Of a stretch of 64,000 bases of DNA, positions 51,953-62,935 are shown one piece after another. Source of the DNA: Euwallacea fornicatus. Its lineage: Eukaryota > Arthropoda > Insecta > Coleoptera > Curculionidae. Below the pieces are notes generated by a model that saw only the letters and a list, made by a program, of their open reading frames with translations, was not told the origin of the DNA and searched no databases. The translations under genes were made by a program, and so were the position numbers. The number at the start of each line of letters is the position of its first letter. The stretch's first letter is position 1. The DNA is taken from the NCBI RefSeq assembly GCF_040115645.1, contig NC_089565.1, forward strand, positions 124,001 through 188,000, in the 5' to 3' direction.

Positions 51953-53206
51953 AGTGTTTCGGTTAATAATGTCGATTATTATACAAAATTTGAACGTTTA
52001 TTTCTATAACAAATTCAATTATTTTAATAGTCAAAATATTGGTCGTCGTTAGTAACGACTTTTTCCCATCTTTCCGTCAAAAAGTCGACTCCGTGCCAAA
52101 AGCATTTTTTGGTTTTGGAGGCCAACCAATTATCAAGCTAAATTTTTATTTTTCCGTGAGATTGGAGGTGCTGCTTTGAAAGTGCGTGTTACATTGAGCC
52201 GAATAAATGATTGTCCGAAGGGGCTAAATCCGGGAAGTATGGCGGGTGGGAGCAGGACGTCCCATTTAATGTTTTTCAAATATGTTTTTGCCGACTTTTC
52301 AACATGAGGCCGAGCATTATCCTGTTGAAAAATAACTCTATCGTGTCTTTGGGCATATTCCGGTCTTTTTTCCTCGGTTTCATTTTATCTATTGTTTTCG
52401 GTATCGATCGCTAGTAACCGTTTCAGCAATTCGTGAAACAATTCCCTTATTATCCTACTCAATACAAAGTAAAACCTTCTTTCTATGGATATTGTGTATT
52501 GATTGTGATGTCGATGGTTGGCCTGGATCTATCCATGATATTTTCAGTTTTGCGTTGTCAAAAATAAATCTATTTTTCATCACTTGTGATAACTCGATGT
52601 AAAAAACCCTTTCGTTTCTACCTGGCAAGCAAAACTTCACAAATGGTTTTTCGCCTTTCAATATATACTTGTATGGCACCCATTTTCCTTCCTTCCGAAC
52701 TTTTTCCAGTGCATGTAGACGTTCGAAAAGGGTGGATTGGGCGGCATTCAAGGTTTCTCCCAATTGTTCCAACGTTTTAGTGGGATCCTCGTACAATAAT
52801 TCTTGCAAATCAGCGTCTTGAAATTTCTTAGGCTGTCCTGGTCGATCCTCGTTTTTTATATCAAAATCGTCACTTTTAATGCGGTTAAATCATCGTTCAC
52901 AACTTTTTTGTGATAGAGGGTGTTCACCGTACGCTTCAAGTAACCATCGACAACTTTCGGCAGCTGTTTTTTTTCAAATGAAAGAAGGTTGTTAAACTCC
53001 CCTGCAAAACGTCTTTACCTAACACGAAAGTCGTTACATCCAAAGCTGTGAAAACTATCTTTATTGCACAGTGACAATTAATAGCGATCCGGCTTTGAAT
53101 GCGGCATGTTTACCTCTCAAAACGTTATCGATATCGCTAGTTTATGTTAACAAATGAATTAGAAACGCAATCTCTTAGGAAAATTGACATCATTAACCGA
53201 AACACC
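51953..53206 (-). mobile_element. Mar-4: mariner element inside LT-15
   Basis: 1254 bp. Left TIR AGTGTTTCGGTTAATAATGT; right TIR inverse of GGTGTTTCGGTTAATGATGT; TA at 51951-51952 and 53207-53208. Confidence 0.9.
52024..53111 (-). pseudogene. Mar-4 mariner transposase, decayed
   Basis: On the minus strand: RPGQPKKFQDADLQELLYED, GETLNAAQSTLFERLHALEK, KEGKWVPYKYILK (WVPHEL-like linker), SDEK-stop-IYFDNAKLKISWIDPGQP (first Asp, Trp to stop), HNIHRKKVLLCIE, second Asp region near 52330, C-terminus RWEKVVTNDDQYFDY with TAA at 52026-52024. Multiple frameshifts and stops. The KWVPHEL..RR type linker suggests the mauritiana/irritans side of mariner; I do not assign a subfamily firmly. Confidence 0.82.
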
Positions 53207-53396
53207 TATTGATTGCTTAAAAATGAATTTAAAAAATATAGATAAATAAAAATTCGCAACAAATGTTCAAAAATTTCTCATCCTTGTTCAATGCACAAGT
53301 TACAACATGTGCAGAAAAATATTAAATAGAAATAACTAGAAGCCCTGCAAAATATTTGTTTCTCATAGATTATTACTTCGGAATTTTGTATGACTA

Positions 53397-53597
53397 TTGT
53401 TTTGGCGTAATTGGCTTAAACAACAAATTAATTTGAACGTAAATTTTCTAAACTTCATAATTTGGACTGACGAAAGCAACTTCATCAATTGTGGAATGTT
53501 TAATGGAAACAATGAGCATATCTGGTGTGTGCAATCAATGTCTCAAATCAAAATATTGCGAGCAACAATTATCAAGGCATTTGTAACATTAAGGTGA
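53397..53597 (+). pseudogene. LT-15 transposase fragment around the first catalytic Asp
   Basis: NFLNFIIWTDESNFINCGMF plus NGNNEHIW matches the NPNFSxKILFTDEAxFTxxGIxN then NEHVW region of the group. No HTH, second or third Asp seen. It is the only coding remnant of LT-15. Confidence 0.65.
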
Positions 53598-53861
53598 CGC
53601 GACATCAGTCGAGCTATTAATAATATTGATTGTCACATTAACTTGTGCATTATCTCTTCAAATAACCTTAGTATAGAAAAAAATATTTTTTTTTTATTTC
53701 GTATTTTTACGGATATTTTCGGAAGTAATCGGAATTTTTCAACTTTTAAAAAGGCATTTTATTGAGCTTCAAATTGCGCAACTTTACCCTAATTCAATCG
53801 ATCTCGTATCTCTTATGGTTACTGAGATCCCAACGATGAGCATCGAATCTGAATAACCCTG

Positions 53862-54597
53862 TATACTGAAAACGGTCAAGTTTAAACAAGTTTATATCGT
53901 TAAGGCTATGGTTGCAGCGAATGCGTCTTCCGACGAACTATCGTCGTTCTGACGAATATGTCCAAATGATGTTCGTCAGAACGTTGTGTTTATAGTAGAT
54001 AACTTATCAGATGAATCCAGTTTCTCAAATGACTATGATAAATTGATTGTTTTTTTTTAATTTTATTTTATTATTTATTTATTTATTATTCGAAATAGTT
54101 TTTCTATCAGAAAATTGATGTAGTTAATAATTACCATTTTTTCATTAGATAATAATTTGCTTAAAATTTTACTAACTAGAAAGCGCAGATCAGTGTGTCA
54201 GAATAAAATGTCTGTATCAAGCTAAGTAAGTGAAGAATTTTTTTCACGTGTTATTTGAAGATTGAGGGATTTTATAAAATTCGCGAATATTTTACAATGA
54301 CGTAAGAAACATTCTTTTACATTCCAGAAAGAATTCGAGAAAATATTTGTACGCAATGAAATTTTAGAGAATAGAGATCACCAAAAGAATTTTCTCGTTA
54401 ATTTTCTCCCACGTGATATATCCCTGTTATGATATTGTTTATTTTCCATATCTCACCAACATCTCTTTTCATAGACAAGCGTTATGAGTTTTCGACTATA
54501 TATTTGCCTTCAGTACTTCTGACGAACAAGTCAAAAAACCAATGTTCGTGAGTATTGTGATTAATTATTCGTAGGTAACACAACTGCAAGTATTGTA
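53862..54597. other. Sequence without recognised gene, with one perfect hairpin
   Basis: About 740 bases between LT-15 and LT-16. No coding features. It contains a perfect 12-bp inverted repeat, CGTTCTGACGAA (53945-53956) and TTCGTCAGAACG (53972-53983), with a 15-base loop. Confidence 0.5.
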
Positions 54598-55638
54598 CAG
54601 TATGATTCGTTTTTGGGGTCGGTCTGTGAAAAGTTCATTGATTGTGTGATTTAGTCCGGATTTTTTTTTTTTTTAATTAGAGAGTTCGATAAACTGTACA
54701 TTTTCAGTAAAAATGGCTTGATTGATATAAATTCAAGACCTAATATGACAGTTTCTAAGAGCAAAATTTAAAAAATCATATTTGCCATTTTTTTAGAAAA
54801 AATCCGTGCACGCCACTGGATTGACCACTCTTCAAAACGGGCTTATACAAAATGTTAATGAACGATTTTTAGTAATAACGATTTCGTAGAAGAATAAAAA
54901 ATGCACACTGGCTACTTACTTAAATCTTGTACTTTCTCTGGATATATTAAAGTCCAAACTGGTCATTCTAATACTATTTCGGGGATCGTCGTTAAAATAT
55001 TGCAAAATTTGGTTGATATTTGAAGAAAAAGTCCATGACGTCCATTTTGCCTCGTTACTTCGACTTACCGGTCTATCTGGATGTCTGACTCTGTTGATTT
55101 CTGCATTCTGCCGCAACTTCTGCTACCGAGCGCACGTTGCCGCCAACAAGACGAACAATTTCCATTTCTTCTCTTACACTTAAATTTTCCATAATTATAA
55201 TGATTAATAATTTAATTTCTATTAAGTTCAAGCAAATTCTAACATCGATGTAGACTTCATTTGTTTAACAGTTAAACACTTCACTTGTTCTCCATAGCCG
55301 ACTATGAATTTTTGAAAATAAATAGACATCGACGGTGCATTTGTAATTCTTCTACAAAATCGTTATTACTCAAAATTTTTCATTAAAATGTTGTACAAGC
55401 CTGTTTTGAGGGACGACCAATCCAGTGGCGTGCAGACCTTTTCTTAAAAAATCGCTCATATGATTTATTAAAATTTTTCTCCTAGAAACTGTCATAGTAG
55501 ACCTTGATTTTCATGTCAACCAGGCCATTTTTGCTGAAAATGTGTAGCTTATCAAGCTCTATAATAAAAAAAATTCCAGCTAAATCGCTCAATCAATAAA
55601 CTTTTTACAGACTGACCCCAAAACAAATGGGCCACACT
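54598..55638 (-). mobile_element. LT-16: foldback-type element keeping only the N-terminal HTH
   Basis: 1041 bp beside TA on both sides. Ends CAGTATGATTCGTTTTTGGG and inverse of CAGTGTGGCCCATTTGTTTT; arms about 300 bp (54598-54895, 55335-55638), sharing CACGCCACTGGATTG, TATGACAGTTTCTA and AATAACGATTT(C/T)GTAGAAGAAT. The core encodes a minus-strand HTH fragment. The CAGT tip rather than CAGGG separates it from most LT members. Confidence 0.78.
54916..55192 (-). pseudogene. LT-16 N-terminal DNA-binding fragment
   Basis: Starts near ATG 55192 (MENLSVREEMEIVRLVGGNV, then RSVAEVAAEC), frame change near 55110, then EINRVRHPDRPVSRS and SSNINQILQYFNDDPRNSIR, MTSLDFNISRESTRF (second HTH). No catalytic residues. 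Homologous in layout to the LT-14 core ORF, but frameshifted. Confidence 0.6.
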
Positions 55639-55733
55639 GTAGATACAGTATATTGTTGATATGTAGAGCAACTAATTAAAAATTTCGAATAAATATGTTT
55701 CCAAAAAGAAATTTTTTTAGAATTCATCAAATA

Positions 55734-58048
55734 CAGGGTGTCCTCGAATTACGTGGCCAAAATAATACCGCAGATTGTTTGAGTGAAAATAAGTCGATTT
55801 AACTAAACTTCCCTCAGTCCAAAAGTTGATAATTATGGAGCTACAGGGTGTTAAAGTTGAAAAAAAAAATCACATTTTCTTTAATATCTTTCGATTTCTT
55901 TGAGTTAATTTCACGAAATTTCATATTTGAGGGTGTTTTAGGATACGAAATTCAAATTTATTAACGATTTAGTTGTTTCTTCTAGGGGGCGCCACAAGCG
56001 ACCATTAGGACACATTTAAATCTCTGTAACTTTTTCGTGCCACGGTGTATATTATTTTGGTATTTAAAAACCTTTTTCCCTACCTTTTATACTTAGAAAA
56101 GGTATACTTTATTGACGTCGCTAGAAGCAACGGTTTTGGAGAAAAACGCATAATTCTAATGCGCTGCATATTTGCGTTGGCGCTTTTAAGTAAATAACTC
56201 AGTTGGCTATGTTTTTAATTGACATTTTAACACTTGAATTTGTTTCTCAAATGTCAGTTTTTCTTGTCAGTTTCGCTTCTTGTTCCTGTAAATATCCATA
56301 AGTATGGCCAATAAATTCACTTGTTCTGAAATGGTGGATATGCTGTTAGTTTATGGACTTTGCCGTTGTAATAGTCAAAAAAGTGTACGAGTTTACAAGG
56401 AAAAATATCCTTTCCGTAGAATTCCAAATCGGAAAACTTTTGTTAATATTGAAAGGCGTCTCCACGAAAATGGCAAGTTTGAACCTGGGCATGCAGATTC
56501 TGGACGCGGACGAACAATAAGTACAGTAGAATTGGAAGAAGAGGTTTTGGATGCTGTTCAAAGAAATCCAAAGGCCAGTACACGAGGTGTAGGACTGCAA
56601 TTGGGAGTTTCGAAATCACTAGTTCATAAAGTTTTTCAAGAACAATTGTTGCACCTCTATCATATTCAAAAAGTTCAAGACCTACAATTGCCCGTGGATT
56701 CTGCTCAACGTTTAAATTTTTGTCGGTTTATAATCCACAAAAGAATCGAAAATCCAAATTTTAGTAAGAAAATTTTGTTCGCAGATGAAGCTGTTTTTAC
56801 TAAATACGGTATTTTTAATATGCATAATGAACATGTTTATGCTTATGAAAATCCTCACGAGACAACAGTGACTCATTATCAGCATCGATTTAAAGTAAAT
56901 GTCTGGGCTGGAATAGTAGATAATTTTATTGTTGGTCCCTTTGTAATGCCAGATACGCTGAATGGTGATAACTACTTGAACTTTTTAGTACAAACTCTAC
57001 CTATCTTATTAGAAGATTTTCCTTTACTCCTTCGTCGTGATCTTTGGATTATGCATGATGGCGCACCTCCTCATTTTACTTTAAATGTAAGGCAACATTT
57101 AAATGAGGAATACCCACAACGTTGGATTGGAAGAGGAGGTGATGCACCTGTGAATTGGCCGGCTCGATTACCAGACTTGACACCCTGTGATTTTTTTTAT
57201 GGGGTGCCTTGAAATCAAAAGTTTATGCATCTCCAGTTCATACGCGACAAGAATTGGAGGCAAGAATAATTCATGAAGTGGAATTATTGAAGAATACCCC
57301 TGAAATATTGTTTAGAGTACAATGTAATTTCTTAAAAAGGATGAACTTATGCATACAGGAAAATGGTAAACACTTTGAACATTTGTTATGATAGCAGATT
57401 AAATGAAAAAAAATTAAACCAACAATTTACATAAGTTAATTTAATTAATTATTAAGTGTTATTCTCGCTTGTTGTTGTTTCTTTGTTAATTATTATTTTT
57501 GTTTTCTATTTAATAATATCTGATTTTGAAAACTTATTGTTATACCTTTACTAATAATTATTTTTGAAAAACTTAATTTTTTTTAACGGAAAATAATTTT
57601 AAGGTAATTTGCATGCATCATCAGGCTTAGATTCATTTTTCTCCAAAACCGTTGCTTCTAGCGACGTCAATAAAGTATACCTTTTCTAAGTATAAAAGGT
57701 AGGGAAAAAGGTTTTTAAATACCAAAATAATATACACCGTGGCACGAAAAAGTTACAGAGATTTAAATGTGTCCTAATGGTCGCTTGTGGCGCCCCCTAG
57801 AAGAAACAACTAAATCGTTAATAAATTTGAATTTCGTATCCTAAAACATTCTCAAATATGAAATTTCGTGAAATTAACTCAAAGAAATCGAAAGATATTA
57901 AAGAAAATGTGATTTTTTTTTTCAACTTTAACACCCTGTAGCTCCATAATTATCAACTTTTGGACTGAGGGAAGTTTAGTTAAATCGACTTATTTTCACT
58001 CAAACAATCTGCGGTATTATTTTGGCCACGTAATTCGAGGACACCCTG
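55734..58048 (+). mobile_element. LT-17: near-complete DD43D transposon with ~415-bp TIRs
   Basis: 2315 bp. Ends CAGGGTGTCCTCGAATTACG and its inverse, TA both sides. Arms 55734-56150 and 57635-58048 are almost identical. Core: one transposase ORF with a single 1-base lesion. Its arms share CCAAAAGTTGATAATTATGG and CAGGGTGTTAAAGTTGAAAA blocks with LT-9. Best master-copy candidate for the long-TIR group. Confidence 0.92.
56304..57391 (+). pseudogene. LT-17 transposase (DD43D), one-base frameshift
   Basis: Start MANKFTCSEMVDMLLVYGLC. First HTH with YKEKYPFRRIPNRKTFVNIE; GRGRTIS linker; second HTH KASTRGVGLQLGVSKSLVHK; first Asp ILFADEAVFTKYG; second IMHDGAPPHFTLN; third LPDLTPCDFF; 43 residues between the last two. 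In CDFFLWG the run after GA has 8 T instead of 9, so the frame ends at 57212 while the true C-terminus (KSKVYASPVHTRQELEARII to NGKHFEHLL) is open in the next frame to TGA at 57389-57391. No other lesion is visible. The gap could be a real deletion, a sequencing error, or a slippery site. Confidence 0.9.
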
Positions 58049-58265
58049 TAGATTGCGTTTTGCGAAATAATTTTTTCGTTGTTTTGTTTGAATCATTGTT
58101 TGTTTCATTGAAATGGTTCATATGAAAAATAGCAAATTCTCCTTTTCTCAGATTAAAGTCGATTTCAACTGTTCAAATCAGACGGGACTTGTTGGGCACT
58201 CGACACATATTTCCCGATGAATTAAATAGTGTTTAACCATACATAACGTTGACGTGATGATCTGG

Positions 58266-58703
58266 CCTAGCTCAAAGCCCCGATCTGAACCACATAGAGA
58301 ACCTTAGAGGAGAAATTCATAGAAGAAATCATGAAAAAAGGATGACAAAATAATAGATTTGTTTAAAGAAGTTTAAAATAATTGAAACTGAATATTAGAA
58401 GATTATATTGAAAAATTATTAAAGTCTATGAACAACAGATGTTGGGATAAATATCAGTAAGGGATATGTTACTAGACACTAAATAAAAGATTTAATTGTA
58501 AGGGCAAATATAATAAAATGTTGTAGTTGCCCTACTTTTAATCCATATTTTTTCTATTTACAGTTTAAAACTATTTAACAAAAAAACCTTAACGTTAATA
58601 TATTTATTTTTAATTGTAATTAATAATTAATAAATTATATCAAAGTCATGTTGTTATAAAAAAAATCGAATTTAAAAAGTTACTTTATTTATGAGCGGCA
58701 GTG
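58266..58703 (+). mobile_element. Tc1-K: Tc1-like 3' remnant
   Basis: WPSSKPRSEPH (degraded WPAQSPDLNP) and HIENLRGEIHRRNHEK follow one another near 58260-58330, in different frames. The tail runs to a Tc1-type end TTTATGAGCGGCAGTG at 58703 followed by TA. No N-terminal part is visible; LT-17 may sit inside the same element, but I could not find the left end. Confidence 0.55.
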
Positions 58704-58707
58704 TATA

Positions 58708-59905
58708 CACGATTATTCAGATTCGACGCTCATCATTGGGATCTCAGTAACTGTAAGAGATACGAGGTCACTTAAATTAGGGCAAAGTTGCACATTTTCG
58801 AGCTTTGTAAGATGCCGTTTGAAGAATTATAAAATTTCCATTACTCCGGAAATATACGGGAAAATACGAAATTTCTAAAAAAGCTTTTTATTTTTTTCGG
58901 GACACATTTGAAGAGATAATTGAAAATGGCTGGCACATTTTCGTAGTCACTTTTTTTCCTCGACAACGTGACAGTGTCAAATTGGGAATTCGACGTTTTG
59001 ATTTTCCGAAACCATCATCAACTTTTTTTTTCTTATGGGCGCCTTCTTGGATTTTCACATTTTTGGATTCAGATTTTTTTTCCGGTTACGATGATATGTC
59101 ACGTGTTACGGATTATTTGCAAGAACTATTTCCGGGGAGAATCATCTCAAATAATGGAGACATACATTGGCCGGCGCGCTCAGCGGATCTTTCTCCATTA
59201 GATTTTTATTTATAGGGAACTATGAAAGACCTTGTTTATAAATCTGTACCCACTGATAGTAATGAGTTGCGAAGAAATATCATAACCACTTTGAGGATCA
59301 AAATAAGGAGACGAGATGTTTTAAGATCAATTCACAACCTAAAAAGACGTGTCCGGCTGTGCTTAGAAGTGGATGGCGAAACCTTTGATCATCTCTTATT
59401 AAAATGAAATTATGTTAAAAATTATCAGAACAAAAGTATGTATGTTATTTCTAAAGTACTCTTTGCAAAAACAGGACTTGTGATAATTCTATCAAACGGC
59501 AAATCCGAATAATATTAACATCATCGTAATTGGAAAAAAAATCTTAATCCAAAAATGTGAAAATCCAAGATGGCGCCCATAAGAAAAAATAAAGTTGATA
59601 ATGAGTCTTGAAAATCGAAACGTCGGATTCCAAATTTGACACTGTCATGTTGTCGAGAAGAAAAAGTGACTACAAAAATGTGCCAGCCATATTCAATTAC
59701 CTCTTCAAATGAGTCCAGAAAAAAAAAACATTTTTTCAAAATATCGTTTTTTACTGATATCTCCGGAAGTAATCGAAATTTTTCAAAATTTAAAAAGGCG
59801 CTTTATTGAGCTCTAAATTGCACATCTTTGCCCCAATTTAATCGATCTCATATCTCTTATAGTTACCGACATCTCAATGATGAGCGTCAAATCTGAATAA
59901 CCCTG
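58708..59905 (+). mobile_element. LT-18: internally deleted relative of LT-15
   Basis: 1198 bp. Left end CACGATTATTCAGATTCGAC, right end inverse of CAGGGTTATTCAGATTTGAC, beside TA. TIRs about 370 bp (58708-59075, 59535-59905) with CATCATTGGGATCTCAGTAA, GGATTTTCACATTTTTGGAT. The same end family as LT-15. The core keeps the C-terminal third of the transposase. Confidence 0.85.
59085..59407 (+). pseudogene. LT-18 transposase, C-terminal remnant
   Basis: DDMSRVTDYLQELFPGRIIS, DIHWPARSADLSPLDFYL (third Asp, SPD changed to SAD), TAG where the LWG Trp is expected, then TMKDLVYKSVPTDSNELRRN, VLRSIHNLKRRVRLCLEVDG and ETFDHLLLK with TGA at 59405-59407. First two Asp residues and HTH are absent. Confidence 0.75.
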
Positions 59906-60387
59906 TATAATCTGACTACTTGTGCGTCTTCAGTCGTATTCCGCAAAACGATAGTTCTTCAGAAAACACGTCTACTATAACCGTGGTCTAAATCATGTTT
60001 TTCGTTCATGTTAAAATAGGAGGGATAAAAAAAATGATCTAATGAAGTAAAAATCATTCAGTATATTTGTAACAAGACTTCAACATTTTCTAACGTATAG
60101 TCAGGCTCAAAAATATTCGAACGCTAGTTAAACGTTTGTAAAACATGATATTTTAGAGTTAAATGTTGAAAAATAAAAACTGATTTTTTATAATGATTTA
60201 TAATATCGTTTACAATAAAGGCATATTTCTGATATCTGAAAAACATCGAACAACAAAAAAAAATGGTTACGAAGAGCCAAAAATAGTCGGACGATCCAAT
60301 TTAAGCTCTCTAATAATGACACCTGCAGCTGGGGTGCCTCCTTTTACGTACACGTCGGAGATTTATTGGTCCTTAAGTTATAAAGTG

Positions 60388-60733
60388 TAACATTGAGAGC
60401 TGATAATAAGACGAAGGGCAGGCTGACAGGGCCATCTTAAGACAAAGCACTGTTGAACGAGGTCGCTACCACCAAGGGCGCCATCGAGAGGCCATGTGTG
60501 CGAGCTTTTCTTGGGAAACAGAGACTAGCAGGTCCTTTATCGCTCGGATTTGAAGGACTCACGAGATCTGGAAAGAGTCGAGACCAAGAAGGGACAAGCA
60601 AATAATGTTTGGAAAGGATGAGAAGCGCTCGTGTGGAAGCGAATTCGTTGGTTTTGCCCTTTCTGTTCTTGCTATTAAAAGAAAACAAATACTTTATATC
60701 ATCATGGAAAATCTCTCTAATGATGATCCGACA
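60388..60733 (+). repeat. Possible LTR-like segment
   Basis: Starts TGTAACATTGAGAGCTGATA and ends CCGACA beside Tc1-M, with less AT-rich composition than its neighbours and an unbroken run without other features. TG...CA ends suggest an LTR, but I find no direct repeat around it and no second copy in the window. Confidence 0.25.
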
Positions 60734-60735
60734 TA

Positions 60736-62338
60736 CAGTCAGTCACATAAGTCTACGTACACCTAGCAAATTCGTATTATTTCATAGTTAGAATCATGAT
60801 CCAAAAAATATTTTTAAATATATTGAAATCCTCTCATAAATGATTATTATTGATAATTAAAAATTTGGGTTTCGATTAATAGGTTGGAAGAAAAAAAATT
60901 AAAATCAAAATTTCCGATCTCACAAAAGTGAACATACAGGTAAAAATACCACAAATATTAAAATTTTTTTTGGGCTTCATAGATTTCATCGCAAAAATAT
61001 GCACACATAATATTTTAGTCTAGTGTAAAATTTTCAATAAAACACATTAAATCGAATTTTGAATCTCTAGCATCATAATGCGAAGAGAAATTGCAAAAAA
61101 ATAATTAGAGAATTAATAGTTTCATTACGAAACGAAGGAAAATCTTATGGTGACATAGCGAAAATTGTCAAGTTAGCTCGTTCTACAGTGCACACTATCA
61201 TAAAAAACTTTAATTTATTAAATTCAACTAATAATAAACCCCGATCTGGAAGCCCTAAAAAAATGAGCCTCCGCGAAATTCGTATTATTATTAGAAAAGT
61301 TGCATTAAACCCGAAAATTAGTGCTCCGAAATTGGCTGATCAAGTTCGAAGAGAAACTAGTAAACGTGTCAGTGCCGAAACTATAAGAAGAGTTCTGAGA
61401 TCAAAGGGATTTCATGGGAGGGTTCCTAGGAAAAAGCCCCTAATCTCACAGCAAAATAGAAGAAAACGCCTAGAATTTGCAAAAAAGTATTTAGAAAAGG
61501 GTCTTCAGTTTTGGAGTTCGGTCTTGTTTACTGATGAAAGTAAGTACAATATTTTTGGTTCCGATGGTAAAGGAGAAATATGGCGAAAAGCTAATGAAGA
61601 GCTGAAACCCGAAAACTTGGTACCCACAGTCAAGCATGGCGGAGGCAATATAATGGTATGGGGCTCAATGTCTGCGGCTGATGTGGGAAATTTGGTTTTG
61701 ATTGAAGGTGTAATGGGTCATCGGAAGTATCTCCAAATTTTCCGTGATAATTTATTACCATCAGGTGAACATTCGGGATTAGGAAACCAATGGATATTCC
61801 AACAAGACAACGATCTCAAACATACCGTCCTGGTTGTCAAAGAATGGCTCCTTTACAACGTGCCCAAGCAACTTCATTCTCCTCCGCAGTCGCCAGACAT
61901 GAACTCTATGGAACACCTATGGGACGAATTAGAGCGAGGGGTGCGAAATTACGAAGTTTCAGGGAAAGGATCACTAAAAAGAGCATTAACTTCGGCTTGG
62001 GGTGAAATTACCTCAGATGTCACAAGAAATTTGGTTTCATCTATGCCCAGAAGATTGCAAGCAGTTGTAGATGTAGAAGGTGGACCAACAAAATATTAAT
62101 TTTTTGTTTTCTTTAAGTATAATAAAATTTATCTGCTGTATGCTCACTTTTGTGAGATCGGAAATTTTGATTTTAATTTTTTTCTTCCAACCTATAAATC
62201 GAAACCCAAATTTTTAATTACTAATAATAATGATTTATGAGAGGATTTCAGTATATTTAAAAATATTTTTTGAATCATGATTCTAACTATGAAATAATAC
62301 GAATTTGCTAGGTGTATGTAGACTTATGTGACTGACTG
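60736..62338 (+). mobile_element. Tc1-M: near-complete Tc1-like element with IR/DR ends
   Basis: 1603 bp. Ends CAGTCAGTCACATAAGTCTA and its inverse (one difference), TA both sides. TIRs about 210 bp (60736-60950, 62140-62338). Each TIR has an outer block (CACATAAGTCTACGTACACC) and an inner related block (CACAAAAGTGAACATACAGG), the IR/DR arrangement known from Sleeping Beauty-type elements. Confidence 0.9.
61078..62099 (+). pseudogene. Tc1-M transposase, N-terminal frameshift
   Basis: The ATG at 61078 (MRREIAKK) is followed by TAA in its own frame; the true frame (IIRELIVSLRNEGKSYGDIA) is one base off and is open from about 61105 to TAA 62097-62099. Two HTH units, first Asp VLFTDESKYNIFGS, second FQQDNDLKHT (Pro to Leu), Glu MNSMEHLWDEL (NPIE changed to SMEH but Glu kept), end EGGPTKY. 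Catalytic triad intact, so one indel near 61095-61105 separates it from a full ORF. Confidence 0.87.
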
Positions 62339-62394
62339 TATATTTATTTACACTTCTGTGCTTAGTACGGCTTAAAATTGTTATAATAGGACTC

Positions 62395-62930
62395 ATGGTT
62401 AAAAAAACACACGTGTGAAGTTAAGAAAATTAATGGTATTCGATTGTGAAAAAGGTCGCTCGTACAGTAAAATTGCTTCCATACTGAAATTAAGCAAGTG
62501 TACAGTTGGAGATATTATATCATAATATAAAAATGAAGACACATTCAATTTTGTTCCATAAACAGGTCGCTTAAATGTGTTGAATGTAAGAAACCCATGT
62601 CTTTTGCAGTTAAAAGTGAAACAAGTTCCCAAAATATAGATAAACTGTTAAATCTTTTAAAACAAACCCCTCGATCCAGTGTCGAGAACATGAACACTTA
62701 AAACGAATTTCAACTTCATCAGGATAACGATCCCAAACATAATGCAAGGAAAGTAACAGAATGGCCAATCTTTAAATGCTCAAAAGCGATGAAAACTCCG
62801 GCGTAGCTCCCCGATCTCAACCCTGTTGAAAAAGTATGGCATTTTCTGGAAACGCAGATCGGAAAATACGAAATTACTAATAAGGCAGCATTGAACGAAA
62901 TGAAGGACATCCAAAGTACTCAATATTATT
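62395..62930 (+). pseudogene. Tc1-L transposase, internally deleted
   Basis: N-terminal part LMVFDCEKGRSYSKIASILK, LSKCTVGDIIS (HTH) with stops; then, after a large deletion that removes the second HTH and the first Asp, FQLHQDNDPKHNARKVTEW (second Asp), LPDLNPVEKVWHFLETQIGK (Glu) and NKAALNEMKDIQ. Dead remnant. Confidence 0.75.
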
Positions 62931-62935
62931 TGGAT

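Larger units (their letters stand above)
51461..53861 (+). mobile_element. LT-15: long-TIR element hosting Mar-4
   Basis: Left end CAGGGTTATTTAGATTCGAC, right end inverse of CAGGGTTATTCAGATTCGAT, beside TA. The arms (left to about 51850, right from about 53650, about 200 bp matched) share GCTCATC(G/A)TTGGGATCTCAG and the AAAATGCCTTT.TAAAA stretch, and match LT-18. It starts 4 bases right of LT-14. Confidence 0.8.
60098..62935 (+). mobile_element. Tc1-L: decayed Tc1-like element hosting Tc1-M
   Basis: A Tc1-type left end (AGTCAGGCTCAAAAATATTC) starts at about 60098. Right of Tc1-M, 62395-62930 holds a Tc1 transposase remnant with an internal deletion. I join the two as one element because the order and spacing fit, but no matching right TIR was found, so this is inference. 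Confidence 0.45.
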
